NCBI GenBank assembly: GCA_012035435.1
Contig: JAAUPH010000172.1
Coordinates: 1 to 5,844, forward strand
Source: Sphingopyxis sp.
GTDB lineage: Bacteria > Pseudomonadota > Alphaproteobacteria > Sphingomonadales > Sphingomonadaceae
DNA length: 5,844 nucleotides
Direction of reading: 5' to 3'
This document shows positions 1-5,707 of this stretch, in pieces. Position numbers and translations under genes: made by a program. Each line of letters begins with the position of its first letter. Within the stretch, counting starts at the first letter, position 1. The notes beneath the pieces are model-generated. The model was not told the DNA's origin. It saw nothing but the letters and a program-made list of their open reading frames with translations, and made no database searches.

Positions 1-1
1 A

Positions 2-649
2 CTGGACGTCTCGTTCGACTCGCGTGACGGCGTCGCCATCTACTACCGCTCATCACGGCCCGCGACACTCGGGGAGCTCGAGCGCCGGCAAGCTGCGCGG
101 CAAGGTCAAGCTGCATCGCAGCGTCCTCGACCGGATCCGCTACCGTACCGGCAACTATGCCCCCGGCCTTCTGCCCTATGAGCTCGAGGTCGTCGAGACA
201 GACCCCGCGGTGACGAGCACGATTCAGGAGAGCGGGCCCACTCCGGAAGCCTGGCAGGCGGATCACGACCGGGTCGTCCGCTGGACCGATCGCCGAGCCT
301 GGCTCTACAACCTTTTTCTCGAGGATCGCTGTGGATCGTCGGCTTCGCGCTCTATTTCTGGAACCACCCGCCGACGGTTCCAGAGGTCTCTACCGGCGAT
401 GAAAGCTGGCGCCAGCACGTGTACGACGTCGCCCAATACGTGCTGCCGGAAATCTTCGAGGACCTGGCTGCCTTTCTGATCTTCAGCTGGTCGTGGTACC
501 GCTCGCTGGCCGTCGTCGTGCTCGTGCCGGGCATTCTTCTGGCCCTCAAGATCTGGTTCCGGCAAGGCGAGCAGAGCGCGCGGGAGGATTTTCGCAAGCT
601 GATCCACCAGTCGCAGCGGCAAATAGATCCGGCGAGCTCTTCGGGGTGA
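2..649 (+). pseudogene. 3' part of a membrane-anchored protein of unknown function, split by two frame changes
   Basis: The gene enters from the left edge and its product is not recognised. Coding-like sequence with strong G/C third positions runs in three pieces: about 2-74 (contains DGVAIYYRSSRP), about 75-317 (contains LHRSVLDRIR, NYAPGLLPYELEVVE and RRAWLYNLF) and about 318-649 (contains GSLWIVGFALYFWN, then ending in DPASSSG and TGA). Removing one G from the GGGG at 71-74 and adding one T to the TTTTT at 313-317 joins them into one reading frame of about 215 codons. The last third holds hydrophobic segments at about 329-361, 464-496 and 506-559, separated by a charged loop, followed by a basic tail, which suggests a membrane-anchored C-terminus. 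The phrase 'SVLDRIR...YAPGLLP' vaguely resembles the end of DUF2235/Tle1-like hydrolases, but this is weak. A GTG at 24 could be called as a start, but coding signal in another frame upstream argues against it. The gene converges on the fragment ending at 682, with no clear terminator between them. Confidence 0.55.
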
Positions 650-681
650 CGAGCCAGCCAAGGGTAGCTTGAGATCCAGAA

Positions 682-960
682 TCAGCCAAAATCAGGCGAC
701 GGCAGGGCGCGGCGGTCGACCTTGCCGTTGACCGTCAGCGGGATCGCTGCGAGGACCATGAAAGCCGCCGGCAGCATGTAGTGGGGCAGCTTGGGCTCGA
801 GGAAGCGGCGCAGGACGGTGGCGTCGAGGGTCGCGGTCGAGGCGCCCTGCTTGGGCTGGACGTAGGCGACCAGACGCTTGTCGCCCGGCGCTACCTCGCG
901 CACCACCACCACCGTGCCCGAAACCGCCGGATGGGTGGCGAGGGCGGCTTCGATCTCCGG
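682..960 (-). pseudogene. C-terminal subdomain of an NRPS-type adenylation domain (fragment fused to MlaD)
   Basis: About 90 residues match the end of amino-acid-activating adenylation domains. They begin EIEAALATHPAV, the segment that follows core motif A8, continue with REVAPGDKRLVAYVQP and LPHYMLPAAFMVL, and end with PLTVNGKVDRRALPSPD. NGKVDR at 712-729 is core motif A10, and its lysine (codon 721-723) is the residue that in this family contacts the acyl-adenylate. The stop at 682-684 comes about nine codons after A10, and no carrier (T) domain follows. Nothing of the ATP-binding N-terminal subdomain is present, so the fragment cannot activate a substrate by itself. It is read in the same frame as the corrected mlaD upstream, without a start codon of its own. 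Known: A8 ends in GEIE and A10 is NGKVDR. Inferred: the piece belongs to a peptide synthetase or a related AMP-binding enzyme that has been joined to mlaD by recombination or misassembly. Confidence 0.8.
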
Positions 961-1534
961 ACCATTGCGGGCCAATGTTCCGCTCGCCTTTTCAACATTG
1001 GCAAGGATATTGCCGATGCTCTGTTGATTGCGGTCGTTGGCCAGCTCGGTCAGCCGCTCGGTCAGTGTCGACAGCCGCTCAAGCAGCTGCGGCGCAGTGT
1101 TGAGCAACTCGCCAAGGCCGCCGGCGCGGGTCGGGATAACCGGACGGCCGGCGGGGCCGGGATCGGCAATCCGCGGCGCACCCCTTGACTGCGCCGTCGA
1201 GCGCCACTTGCGTAACCCCAGTGAAGCCGACGCCCGACAATGTTGCGGTGGTGCCGAGGGCGACATTGGTATCCTCCTCTACCTCGATCCGGACGCGGAC
1301 AAAGGCGGGATCGTCCGGCCACAGCGCGATTTGGGTCACCTGGCCGACGGGCACACCCGAGTAGGTTACCTGCGATCCGTTGTTCAGCCCGTCGACTGAC
1401 TGTTTGAAGAAAATATCATATTCCTGACGGTCGCCGCCGCCATCATTGGCCAGCCAGACGATGAACCCGGCGAGCGCGAGCGACATGATCAGGACCACTG
1501 CGCCTACCAACACATTGTTTGATCGGGTTTCCAT
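940..1534 (-). pseudogene. mlaD: MlaD-family MCE protein, frameshifted and with its C-terminal part replaced
   Basis: This is the substrate-binding subunit of an Mla-type lipid ABC transporter, anchored in the inner membrane and facing the periplasm. Residues 8-29 form one N-terminal transmembrane helix (VLVGAVVLIMSLALAGFIVW). An MCE domain follows from about residue 38, with FKQSVDGLNNGSQVTYSGV and VPVGQV typical of the fold. After DGAVKG (residue 118) the frame breaks at GGGG (1181-1184). Removing one G gives KGAPRIADPGPAGRPVIPTR and a helical stretch (LLNTAPQLLERLSTLTERL, then QQSIGNILANVEKASGTLA), the coiled region expected in long MlaD proteins. Identity as MlaD ends near residue 198 (PEIEAAL), where adenylation-domain sequence takes over. 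The start ATG at 1534 has AAGGA (1541-1545) six bases upstream, inside the end of mlaF, and the gap to mlaF is nine bases, so the two are one operon. As written, the protein stops at 1079 (151 codons). The family call is firm, but integrity of the gene is doubtful. Confidence 0.88.
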
Positions 1535-1540
1535 AGCCTG

Positions 1541-1545
1541 TCCTT
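1541..1545 (-). promoter_or_regulatory. Ribosome binding site of mlaD
   Basis: AAGGA on the minus strand lies six bases before the ATG at 1534 and overlaps the mlaF stop codon TAA (1544-1546). This position fixes the mlaD start and suggests re-initiation by ribosomes finishing mlaF. Confidence 0.7.
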
Positions 1546-2365
1546 AACTTACCGCGTTCGAGTTTGCGACCGCTTCGCGCGATTTGGCGGCGGCCCGGCC
1601 GCGTGGGCCCAAGAAATAATCGGCGATCCACGGATGCTCGGTGGCGAGCAATTCGTCGATCGTGCCCACCGCAATCACCTTGCGTTCGGCGAGCACCGCA
1701 ACCCGGTCACAGGTGGCATAGAGCGAATCGAGATCGTGCGTGATGAGGAAAACGGTCAGCCCCAGCGTGTCGGCCAGTGCGCGGATGAGCCGGTCAAACT
1801 TCGCCGCGCCAATGGGATCGAGCCCTGCAGTCGGCTCATCAAGGAACAGCAGCGCCGGGTCGAGCGCGAGAGCGCGGGCGAGGCCGGCGCGCTTCACCAT
1901 GCCGCCCGACAGCTCGGCCGGATATTTTGGTCCGGCGTCAGGCGGCAGGCCGACCATCGCGATCTTGTAAGCGGCAATTTCGTTCAGCATCGACATTGTC
2001 AGCTGCGGATAATATTCACGCAAGGGGACCTGAATATTCTCGGCAACGGTCAGCGTGGAGAATAATGCGCCGCCTTGAAACATCACGCCCCATCGCCGCC
2101 GCAGGTCGCGGGCCGCGGCCGTGTCCTCTTCCTGATGCGGGCGGCCATAGACCTCGATGCTGCCGCCGGTCGGCTGCTGCAGGCCGATGATCGACCGCAT
2201 CAGCACCGATTTTCCGGTGCCAGAGCCGCCAACGACGCCGAGTACTTCGCCCTGAACGACGTCCAGATCGAGATTTTCGTGGATGACGGCTTCGCCAAAG
2301 GCATTGACCAGCCCGCGCACGCGAATGGCAACCTCATGCTGTTCAGGGTGGATGGGCGTGGTCAT
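1544..2365 (-). CDS. mlaF: Mla-type ABC transporter ATP-binding protein
   Basis: This is the cytoplasmic ATPase that powers the Mla-type lipid transporter together with the MlaE permease. With the start at 2365 it has 273 residues, close to the usual 265-270 of MlaF. Visible in order: the family opening IRVRGLVNAFG (about 14-24), Walker A GGSGTGKS (46-53), Q-loop VMFQGGALF with Q97, the signature LSGGM followed by VKRAGLARA (152-164; Mla ATPases carry M where most have Q), Walker B LLFLDEP (172-178), D-loop GLDP, and the switch histidine of LITHD (H210). All catalytic residues are intact. An ATG at 2374 would add three residues, but the ATG at 2365 has GTGGGA (2374-2379) eight bases upstream and shares a base with the mlaE stop (TGATG), so it is preferred. 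The order permease, ATPase, MCE protein is that of mla/linKLM operons. The substrate, phospholipid or another hydrophobic compound, cannot be read from the sequence. Confidence 0.95.
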   Translation of the reverse strand: MTTPIHPEQHEVAIRVRGLVNAFGEAVIHENLDLDVVQGEVLGVVGGSGTGKSVLMRSIIGLQQPTGGSIEVYGRPHQEEDTAAARDLRRRWGVMFQGGALFSTLTVAENIQVPLREYYPQLTMSMLNEIAAYKIAMVGLPPDAGPKYPAELSGGMVKRAGLARALALDPALLFLDEPTAGLDPIGAAKFDRLIRALADTLGLTVFLITHDLDSLYATCDRVAVLAERKVIAVGTIDELLATEHPWIADYFLGPRGRAAAKSREAVANSNAVS

Positions 2366-3470
2366 CAATTCCATCCCACGGATGAGAAGAATACCGCGAA
2401 AAAGGCATCGAGCACGATGACCAGAAATATTCCAGCAACCACCGCAGCGGTCGTACGGCGGCCGACCTCTTCAGCGTCCTTTTGCACTTGCATGCCTTCG
2501 TAGCAGCCGGTGACGCCGATCAGTATGCCAAACACCGGCGCCTTGATGAGCATGATCCAGAAATCGGTCATCGGGATAATCTGGCGGAGCAGCTGGATAT
2601 AGGTGATGGGGGTGATTTCCAGCCCAATCCAGGCAAATACGCCGCCACCAACGATCGCGCAGATGCTGGCGTAAAAGCCCAGCAGCGGCATCATCAGCGT
2701 CACGGCTATTACGCGAGGCAGCACAATCGCTTCCATCGGCGACACGCCGATGGTGCGCATCGCGTCAATCTCTTCGCTCAGCTTCATCGTGCCGATTTGC
2801 GCGGCAAAGGCGCTGCCCGACCGGCCCGCGACCATGATTGCGGTCATCAGCAGGCCAAGCTCGCGGATCGACGCGCGACCGACGAGATTGACCGTGAAAA
2901 TCTCTAGCCCGAACTGGCGCAGCTGCACCGCGCCTTGCTGCGCGATCACAATGCCGATCAGGAAACTCATCAGGCCGATGATGGCCAGCGCATCGATACC
3001 GACATTCTGGACGCGCATCGTCACCGCAGTCCAGCGGATCGGGCGGCGATCCACCACGGTGCGGAACAGGGCGACCAGTGTCGCACCAAAAAAGCCGATA
3101 ATGCCAATCAGCTCACGTGCGCCAGCGAGCGCGCCGGTGCCTACCTCGCCAACAAAACGCCGCCAGCCGCCTTCGCGCACTGCTTCAACGGCTGGTTCCT
3201 CCTGCGATCGGCGCACCGCTTCAAGCAGGCGGTTGGCATCGGTGCTGGCACCGCTGATGGTCGCTCCATGAGCCCGAGCGGTGCGCAGCACCAGCCATGC
3301 CCCGACGGTGTCAATGCGTTCGACCCCGGACAGATCGATTTGCCGAACCGGCGCCAGTGCTTCCAAAACCTGCGGCACATCGCCGAGCCGGGCCAGCGTC
3401 AGCCGTCCCGCCAATTGCAGATGATCGCCCCGTCGCCGGGGACCACTGCGTAACTTGCCCGCGCCACCAT
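2365..3470 (-). CDS. mlaE: Mla-type ABC transporter permease with N-terminal STAS-like domain; 5' end probably frameshifted
   Basis: This is the integral inner-membrane subunit of the Mla-type lipid transporter. An N-terminal STAS-like domain (about 16-105; LQLAGRLTLARLG, then IDLSGVERIDTVGAWLVL) takes the place of a separate MlaB, as in many alphaproteobacteria. The MlaE domain follows with about five to six hydrophobic segments and the family hallmark SIRELGLLMTAIMVAGRSG, then AAQIGTMKLSEEIDAMRTIGV. It ends FFAVFFSSVGWN at the stop 2365-2367, which overlaps the mlaF ATG. The 5' end is uncertain. The uninterrupted frame runs up to a GTG at 3510, but its first 28 residues look like out-of-frame sequence (arginine-rich, with two cysteines). 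The neighbouring frame starts at ATG 3470 with MVARASYAVVPGDG, and one extra G in the GGGG at 3428-3431 would join it to GDHLQLAGRL, giving about 368 residues. I therefore place the start at 3470. The permease domain itself is intact. Confidence 0.9.
2374..2379 (-). promoter_or_regulatory. Ribosome binding site of mlaF (decides between two starts)
   Basis: GTGGGA on the minus strand is eight bases before the ATG at 2365 and lies inside the end of mlaE. The alternative ATG at 2374 overlaps this motif and has nothing comparable upstream, so the motif favours the shorter protein. Confidence 0.5.
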
Positions 3471-3477
3471 GTCGCCG

Positions 3478-3506
3478 ACACTGTCGCACTTTCCCCGTTG
3501 CGGCAA
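3478..3506 (-). promoter_or_regulatory. Possible promoter of the mlaE-mlaF-mlaD operon
   Basis: On the minus strand TTGCCG (3501-3506) and CAGTGT (3478-3483) are 17 bases apart, a weak sigma-70-like pair. Transcription would begin close to the ATG at 3470, leaving little or no leader. This fits the lack of a Shine-Dalgarno motif before that ATG. The -10 match is poor, so this is only a suggestion. Confidence 0.22.
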
Positions 3507-3510
3507 GCAC

Positions 3511-3539
3511 TTCTCATCGGGCGTGTCTGCCATTATCAT
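3511..3539 (+). promoter_or_regulatory. Possible promoter of the HAD-IB phosphatase gene
   Basis: TTCTCA (3511-3516) and TATCAT (3534-3539; five of six bases match TATAAT) are 17 bases apart. A start site six to seven bases after the -10 would fall on the ATG at 3546, giving a leaderless message, and no Shine-Dalgarno motif precedes that ATG. Confidence 0.35.
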
Positions 3540-3545
3540 CGTTGC

Positions 3546-4217
3546 ATGCTTGCCCCGTCACCCCATCGCATCGCCATTTATGATATGGACCGCACGATCA
3601 CCCGGCGTGGGACGATGAGCGGTTTCCTGATGCATGTCTTGGCCCGGCGGCAACGCTGGCGGATCGCACTTGTTCCGCTGACCGGCGTGACGGGGTTGTT
3701 TTATGCTGCGCGGCTGGTGGATCGGCGGCGATTAAAGGCGATGAATCTCTCGCTGCTGCTGGGGCGACGGTTTGAGCATGACCGGCTCCAGGCCTTGGCC
3801 GAGAGCTATGCGCGGCGGGTGATCCAGCGGAATATTTACCCCGATGCACTGGCCCAGATCGAGGCGGACAGGGCTGCCGGATACCGCATCGTCCTCGCGA
3901 CCGCGTCGTTCCGCTTATATGTTCAGGCGATTGCCAAAGGATTGGGCATTGCAGATGTTATCGCCACTGACACCATGCCGGGGGAGGCGCGGTTGGCGGG
4001 GCCCAATTGTTATGGTGCCGACAAGCGCGCGTTAATCGATGCGTGGCTCGCGGCCGAAGGAATTGAGCCGCACGGCGCTGAGATCAGGGCCTATTCGGAC
4101 CATGTGTCGGACACGCCGATGCTGGAACTCGCCGGAACTCCAGTCGCGACCACGCCGTCGCCGCGATTGCGGCGGCTGGCGCAGCGGCGGGGGTGGACGA
4201 TTGTCGACTGGCGTTAG
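3546..4217 (+). CDS. HAD-IB family phosphatase (SerB-like fold)
   Basis: This is a soluble phosphohydrolase of the haloacid dehalogenase superfamily, subfamily IB, with 223 residues, the usual size. All four HAD motifs are visible. Motif I is YDMDRTIT, with nucleophile D13 and acid/base D15. Motif II is LATAS (T119 or S121). Motif III is the lysine K160 in GADKRAL. Motif IV is YSDHVSDTPML, with D185 and D189 for magnesium. A helical cap with a hydrophobic stretch (about 38-57) lies between motifs I and II. Relatives dephosphorylate small metabolites such as phosphoserine, or act on lipid phosphates, and the substrate cannot be told here. The ATG at 3546 is the only sensible start, because the frame is open upstream by chance and motif I begins 12 codons later. 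The gene diverges from mlaE and its stop overlaps the stop of the convergent PLP enzyme gene by four bases. It could support lipid turnover next to mla genes, but that is a guess from position only. Confidence 0.92.
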   Translation: MLAPSPHRIAIYDMDRTITRRGTMSGFLMHVLARRQRWRIALVPLTGVTGLFYAARLVDRRRLKAMNLSLLLGRRFEHDRLQALAESYARRVIQRNIYPDALAQIEADRAAGYRIVLATASFRLYVQAIAKGLGIADVIATDTMPGEARLAGPNCYGADKRALIDAWLAAEGIEPHGAEIRAYSDHVSDTPMLELAGTPVATTPSPRLRRLAQRRGWTIVDWR

Positions 4218-5515
4218 ACCTGATCGAGCGCTTGAGCGAAATCGGCGATTAGGTCGCCTGCATCCTCGATACCGATAGAAATGCGCACCAGATTGTCGGT
4301 GATGCCCATGCGATCCTTCCGTTCCTGCGGGACCGATAAATGGGTCATCGCAGCGGGATGGCTGGCGAGCGTTTCGGTGCCGCCCAGGCTGACCGCCAGC
4401 TTGGCGATCTGCAGCGCGTCGAGGAAGCGGAAGCTTTCCTCCTCACCGCCCTTGATGAACAGCGAGAAGGTTGAGCCCGCGCCCGCGCAGTGGCGTTCGA
4501 AAATATCCTTCTGCGACCCTTCCGGCAGGAAGCCGAGATAGCCAAGCCCCTCAACCTTGGGATGCGTACGCAAATATTCGCAGACCTTCTCGGCATTTTC
4601 GCCGGCGCGGCTCATCCGCAGCTCGACGGTCTCAAGGCTACGGAGCAGCATCCAAGCGGTGTTGGGATCGCAGATGGTGCCGATGGTGTTGCGCATCATG
4701 CGGATGGGGGCGAGCCAATGCTTGGCCCCCAGCACCCCGCCCGCGACGAGGTCGCTGTGGCCGCCGGCATATTTTGTCAGCGAATAGAGGACGATATCGG
4801 CGCCATGCTTGAGCGGCGCGGACCACAGCGGGCCGAGGAAGGTGTTATCAATGGCGATGGGCGGGCGCGCATCAGCTTCGAAGTTGGCGTCGACCGCGGC
4901 GCGCATAGCTTCGACATCGACCAGCGCATTGGTGGGATTGGCGGGGCTTTCGAGATAGACCATCGCGACCCGGCCGCCTTGGGCTGCGGCCATGGCCTTG
5001 GCCTGTTTCAAAATTGCGTCCATTTCTTCGCGCGAAGCTTCAGCCGGGAAGTCGAGATAGGTGGCGCCATAGCGCGACAGGATCCGGGCGATCAGTGTTT
5101 CGGTGGCGGCGTACAGCGGGCCCGAATGGACTATCACATCCTTCATGCTGCAATGCGCAAGTAGCAGCGTTGCAATAGCCGACATGCCACTGGAGAAGAC
5201 CAGCGCATCTTCGGCATCGTCCCACAGACCCAGGCGCGCCTCGAGGATTTCCTGATTGGGGCCGTTGAAGCGCGAATAGACGAGGCCGTCCGCGCCGCCG
5301 GGGCGCTTGCCCGTAATCCCCTCAAAATGCCGCTTGCCCGCCGCCGCGCTTTCAAAGGCAAATGTTGAAGTGAGGAAGATCGGCGGCTTGAGCGAGCCCT
5401 CCGACAGCATCGGATCGAAACCATAGCCCATCATCAATGTCGCAGGAGACAGCTGGCGGTTGCCGATAGCGCGGACCGACGGTTTGGGTTTGCGCTGGGG
5501 CGTAGCGTCGGACAT
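4214..5515 (-). CDS. Cystathionine gamma-synthase / methionine gamma-lyase family PLP enzyme
   Basis: This is a cytoplasmic PLP enzyme of the Cys/Met metabolism family (fold type I) with 433 residues. The cofactor lysine is K248 in YSLTKYAGGHSD. SSGM (108-111) would bind the cofactor phosphate, Y135 in HSGPLY stacks on the ring, D223 in AIDNTF pairs with the pyridine nitrogen, and YSR (Y80, R82) reaches into the neighbouring subunit. LVRIS (R411) binds the substrate carboxylate, and SLGGTETLASHPA (376-388) is a family hallmark. The opening GYGFDPMLSEGSLKPP and the long insert around 58-76 match the branch annotated as cystathionine gamma-synthase family or methionine gamma-lyase. The cysteine two residues after the active-site tyrosine of classical methionine gamma-lyases is replaced (YAAT), so lyase versus synthase activity is open. 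The start ATG has AAGGAA eight bases upstream. The gene is intact and stands alone, running against the phosphatase gene. Confidence 0.93.
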   Translation of the reverse strand: MSDATPQRKPKPSVRAIGNRQLSPATLMMGYGFDPMLSEGSLKPPIFLTSTFAFESAAAGKRHFEGITGKRPGGADGLVYSRFNGPNQEILEARLGLWDDAEDALVFSSGMSAIATLLLAHCSMKDVIVHSGPLYAATETLIARILSRYGATYLDFPAEASREEMDAILKQAKAMAAAQGGRVAMVYLESPANPTNALVDVEAMRAAVDANFEADARPPIAIDNTFLGPLWSAPLKHGADIVLYSLTKYAGGHSDLVAGGVLGAKHWLAPIRMMRNTIGTICDPNTAWMLLRSLETVELRMSRAGENAEKVCEYLRTHPKVEGLGYLGFLPEGSQKDIFERHCAGAGSTFSLFIKGGEEESFRFLDALQIAKLAVSLGGTETLASHPAAMTHLSVPQERKDRMGITDNLVRISIGIEDAGDLIADFAQALDQV

Positions 5516-5523
5516 CGGCTAGG

Positions 5524-5529
5524 TTCCTT
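5524..5529 (-). promoter_or_regulatory. Ribosome binding site of the PLP enzyme gene
   Basis: AAGGAA on the minus strand, eight bases before the ATG at 5515, supports this start codon. Confidence 0.65.
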
Positions 5530-5553
5530 GGACTGGGTGCGTTTGATGCTTCC

Positions 5554-5583
5554 ACCCTAGCGCAAGAAAGTTTCAAATGAAAC
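5554..5583 (-). promoter_or_regulatory. Possible promoter/operator of the PLP enzyme gene
   Basis: The plus-strand sequence GTTTCAAATGAAAC (5570-5583) is an inverted repeat with 6-base arms around AA. On the minus strand a weak promoter can be drawn with TTTCAT (5577-5582) inside the palindrome as -35 and TAGGGT (5554-5559) as -10, 17 bases apart. An operator overlapping the -35 would suit repression, but a 12-base match of this kind can arise by chance. Confidence 0.25.
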
Positions 5584-5607
5584 GGGGTCGATCCCAACCT
5601 CAACTTT

Positions 5608-5629
5608 TCGTCACGCCCGCGCAGGCGGG
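5608..5629 (+). repeat. REP-like palindromic repeat, left copy
   Basis: This 22-base element has a CCCGC / GCGGG hairpin core (5616-5620 with 5625-5629, loop GCAG) and a TCGTCA flank. It matches the reverse complement of the copy at 5676-5697 at 20 of 22 positions. Repeats with this core are widespread in intergenic DNA of sphingomonads and other proteobacteria (family knowledge). Confidence 0.75.
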
Positions 5630-5672
5630 GGCCCGACTCACTCAGGGGCAACAATGAACGGTCAGAAGACGG

Positions 5673-5697
5673 ATTCCCGCCTGCGCGGGAATGACGA
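5673..5697 (-). repeat. REP-like palindromic repeat, right copy
   Basis: ATTCCCGC and GCGGGAAT (5673-5680 and 5685-5692) form a perfect 8-base stem with loop CTGC, followed by TGACGA. The copy is inverted relative to the left one, with 46 bases between the matching cores. It lies 16 bases past the stop of the symporter gene at 5708, so it would form a hairpin in that message's 3' end. No T-run follows, so it is not a standard intrinsic terminator, but it could protect the transcript end. Apart from this pair and the palindrome at 5570-5583, I see nothing in the gap 5516-5707. Confidence 0.8.
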
Positions 5698-5707
5698 GGT
5701 ATGGAAC

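Noticed and set aside
312..321. Programmed ribosomal frameshift at CTTTTTC
   Set aside because: The run does not form an X XXY YYZ heptamer in the incoming frame, no clear downstream stem-loop is evident by eye, and similar breaks at other homopolymers suggest error.
649..682. Bidirectional terminator between the two convergent left-side genes
   Set aside because: I find no GC-rich hairpin with a T-run in these 32 bases.
682..1534. A genuine new MCE-adenylation fusion protein
   Set aside because: The adenylation piece lacks the ATP-binding half, the MlaD part has a frame break, and the join sits on a shared short word. An artefact or decay is simpler.
2075..3453. Long open frames on the plus strand opposite mlaF and mlaE
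   Set aside because: They are rich in arginine, histidine and glutamine, show no recognisable motifs, and are explained by the stop-poor antisense of GC-rich genes.
4490..5164. A 224-codon open frame on the plus strand opposite the PLP enzyme gene
   Set aside because: It lies fully antisense to an intact enzyme with all catalytic residues and has no domain of its own, so it is a codon-bias shadow.
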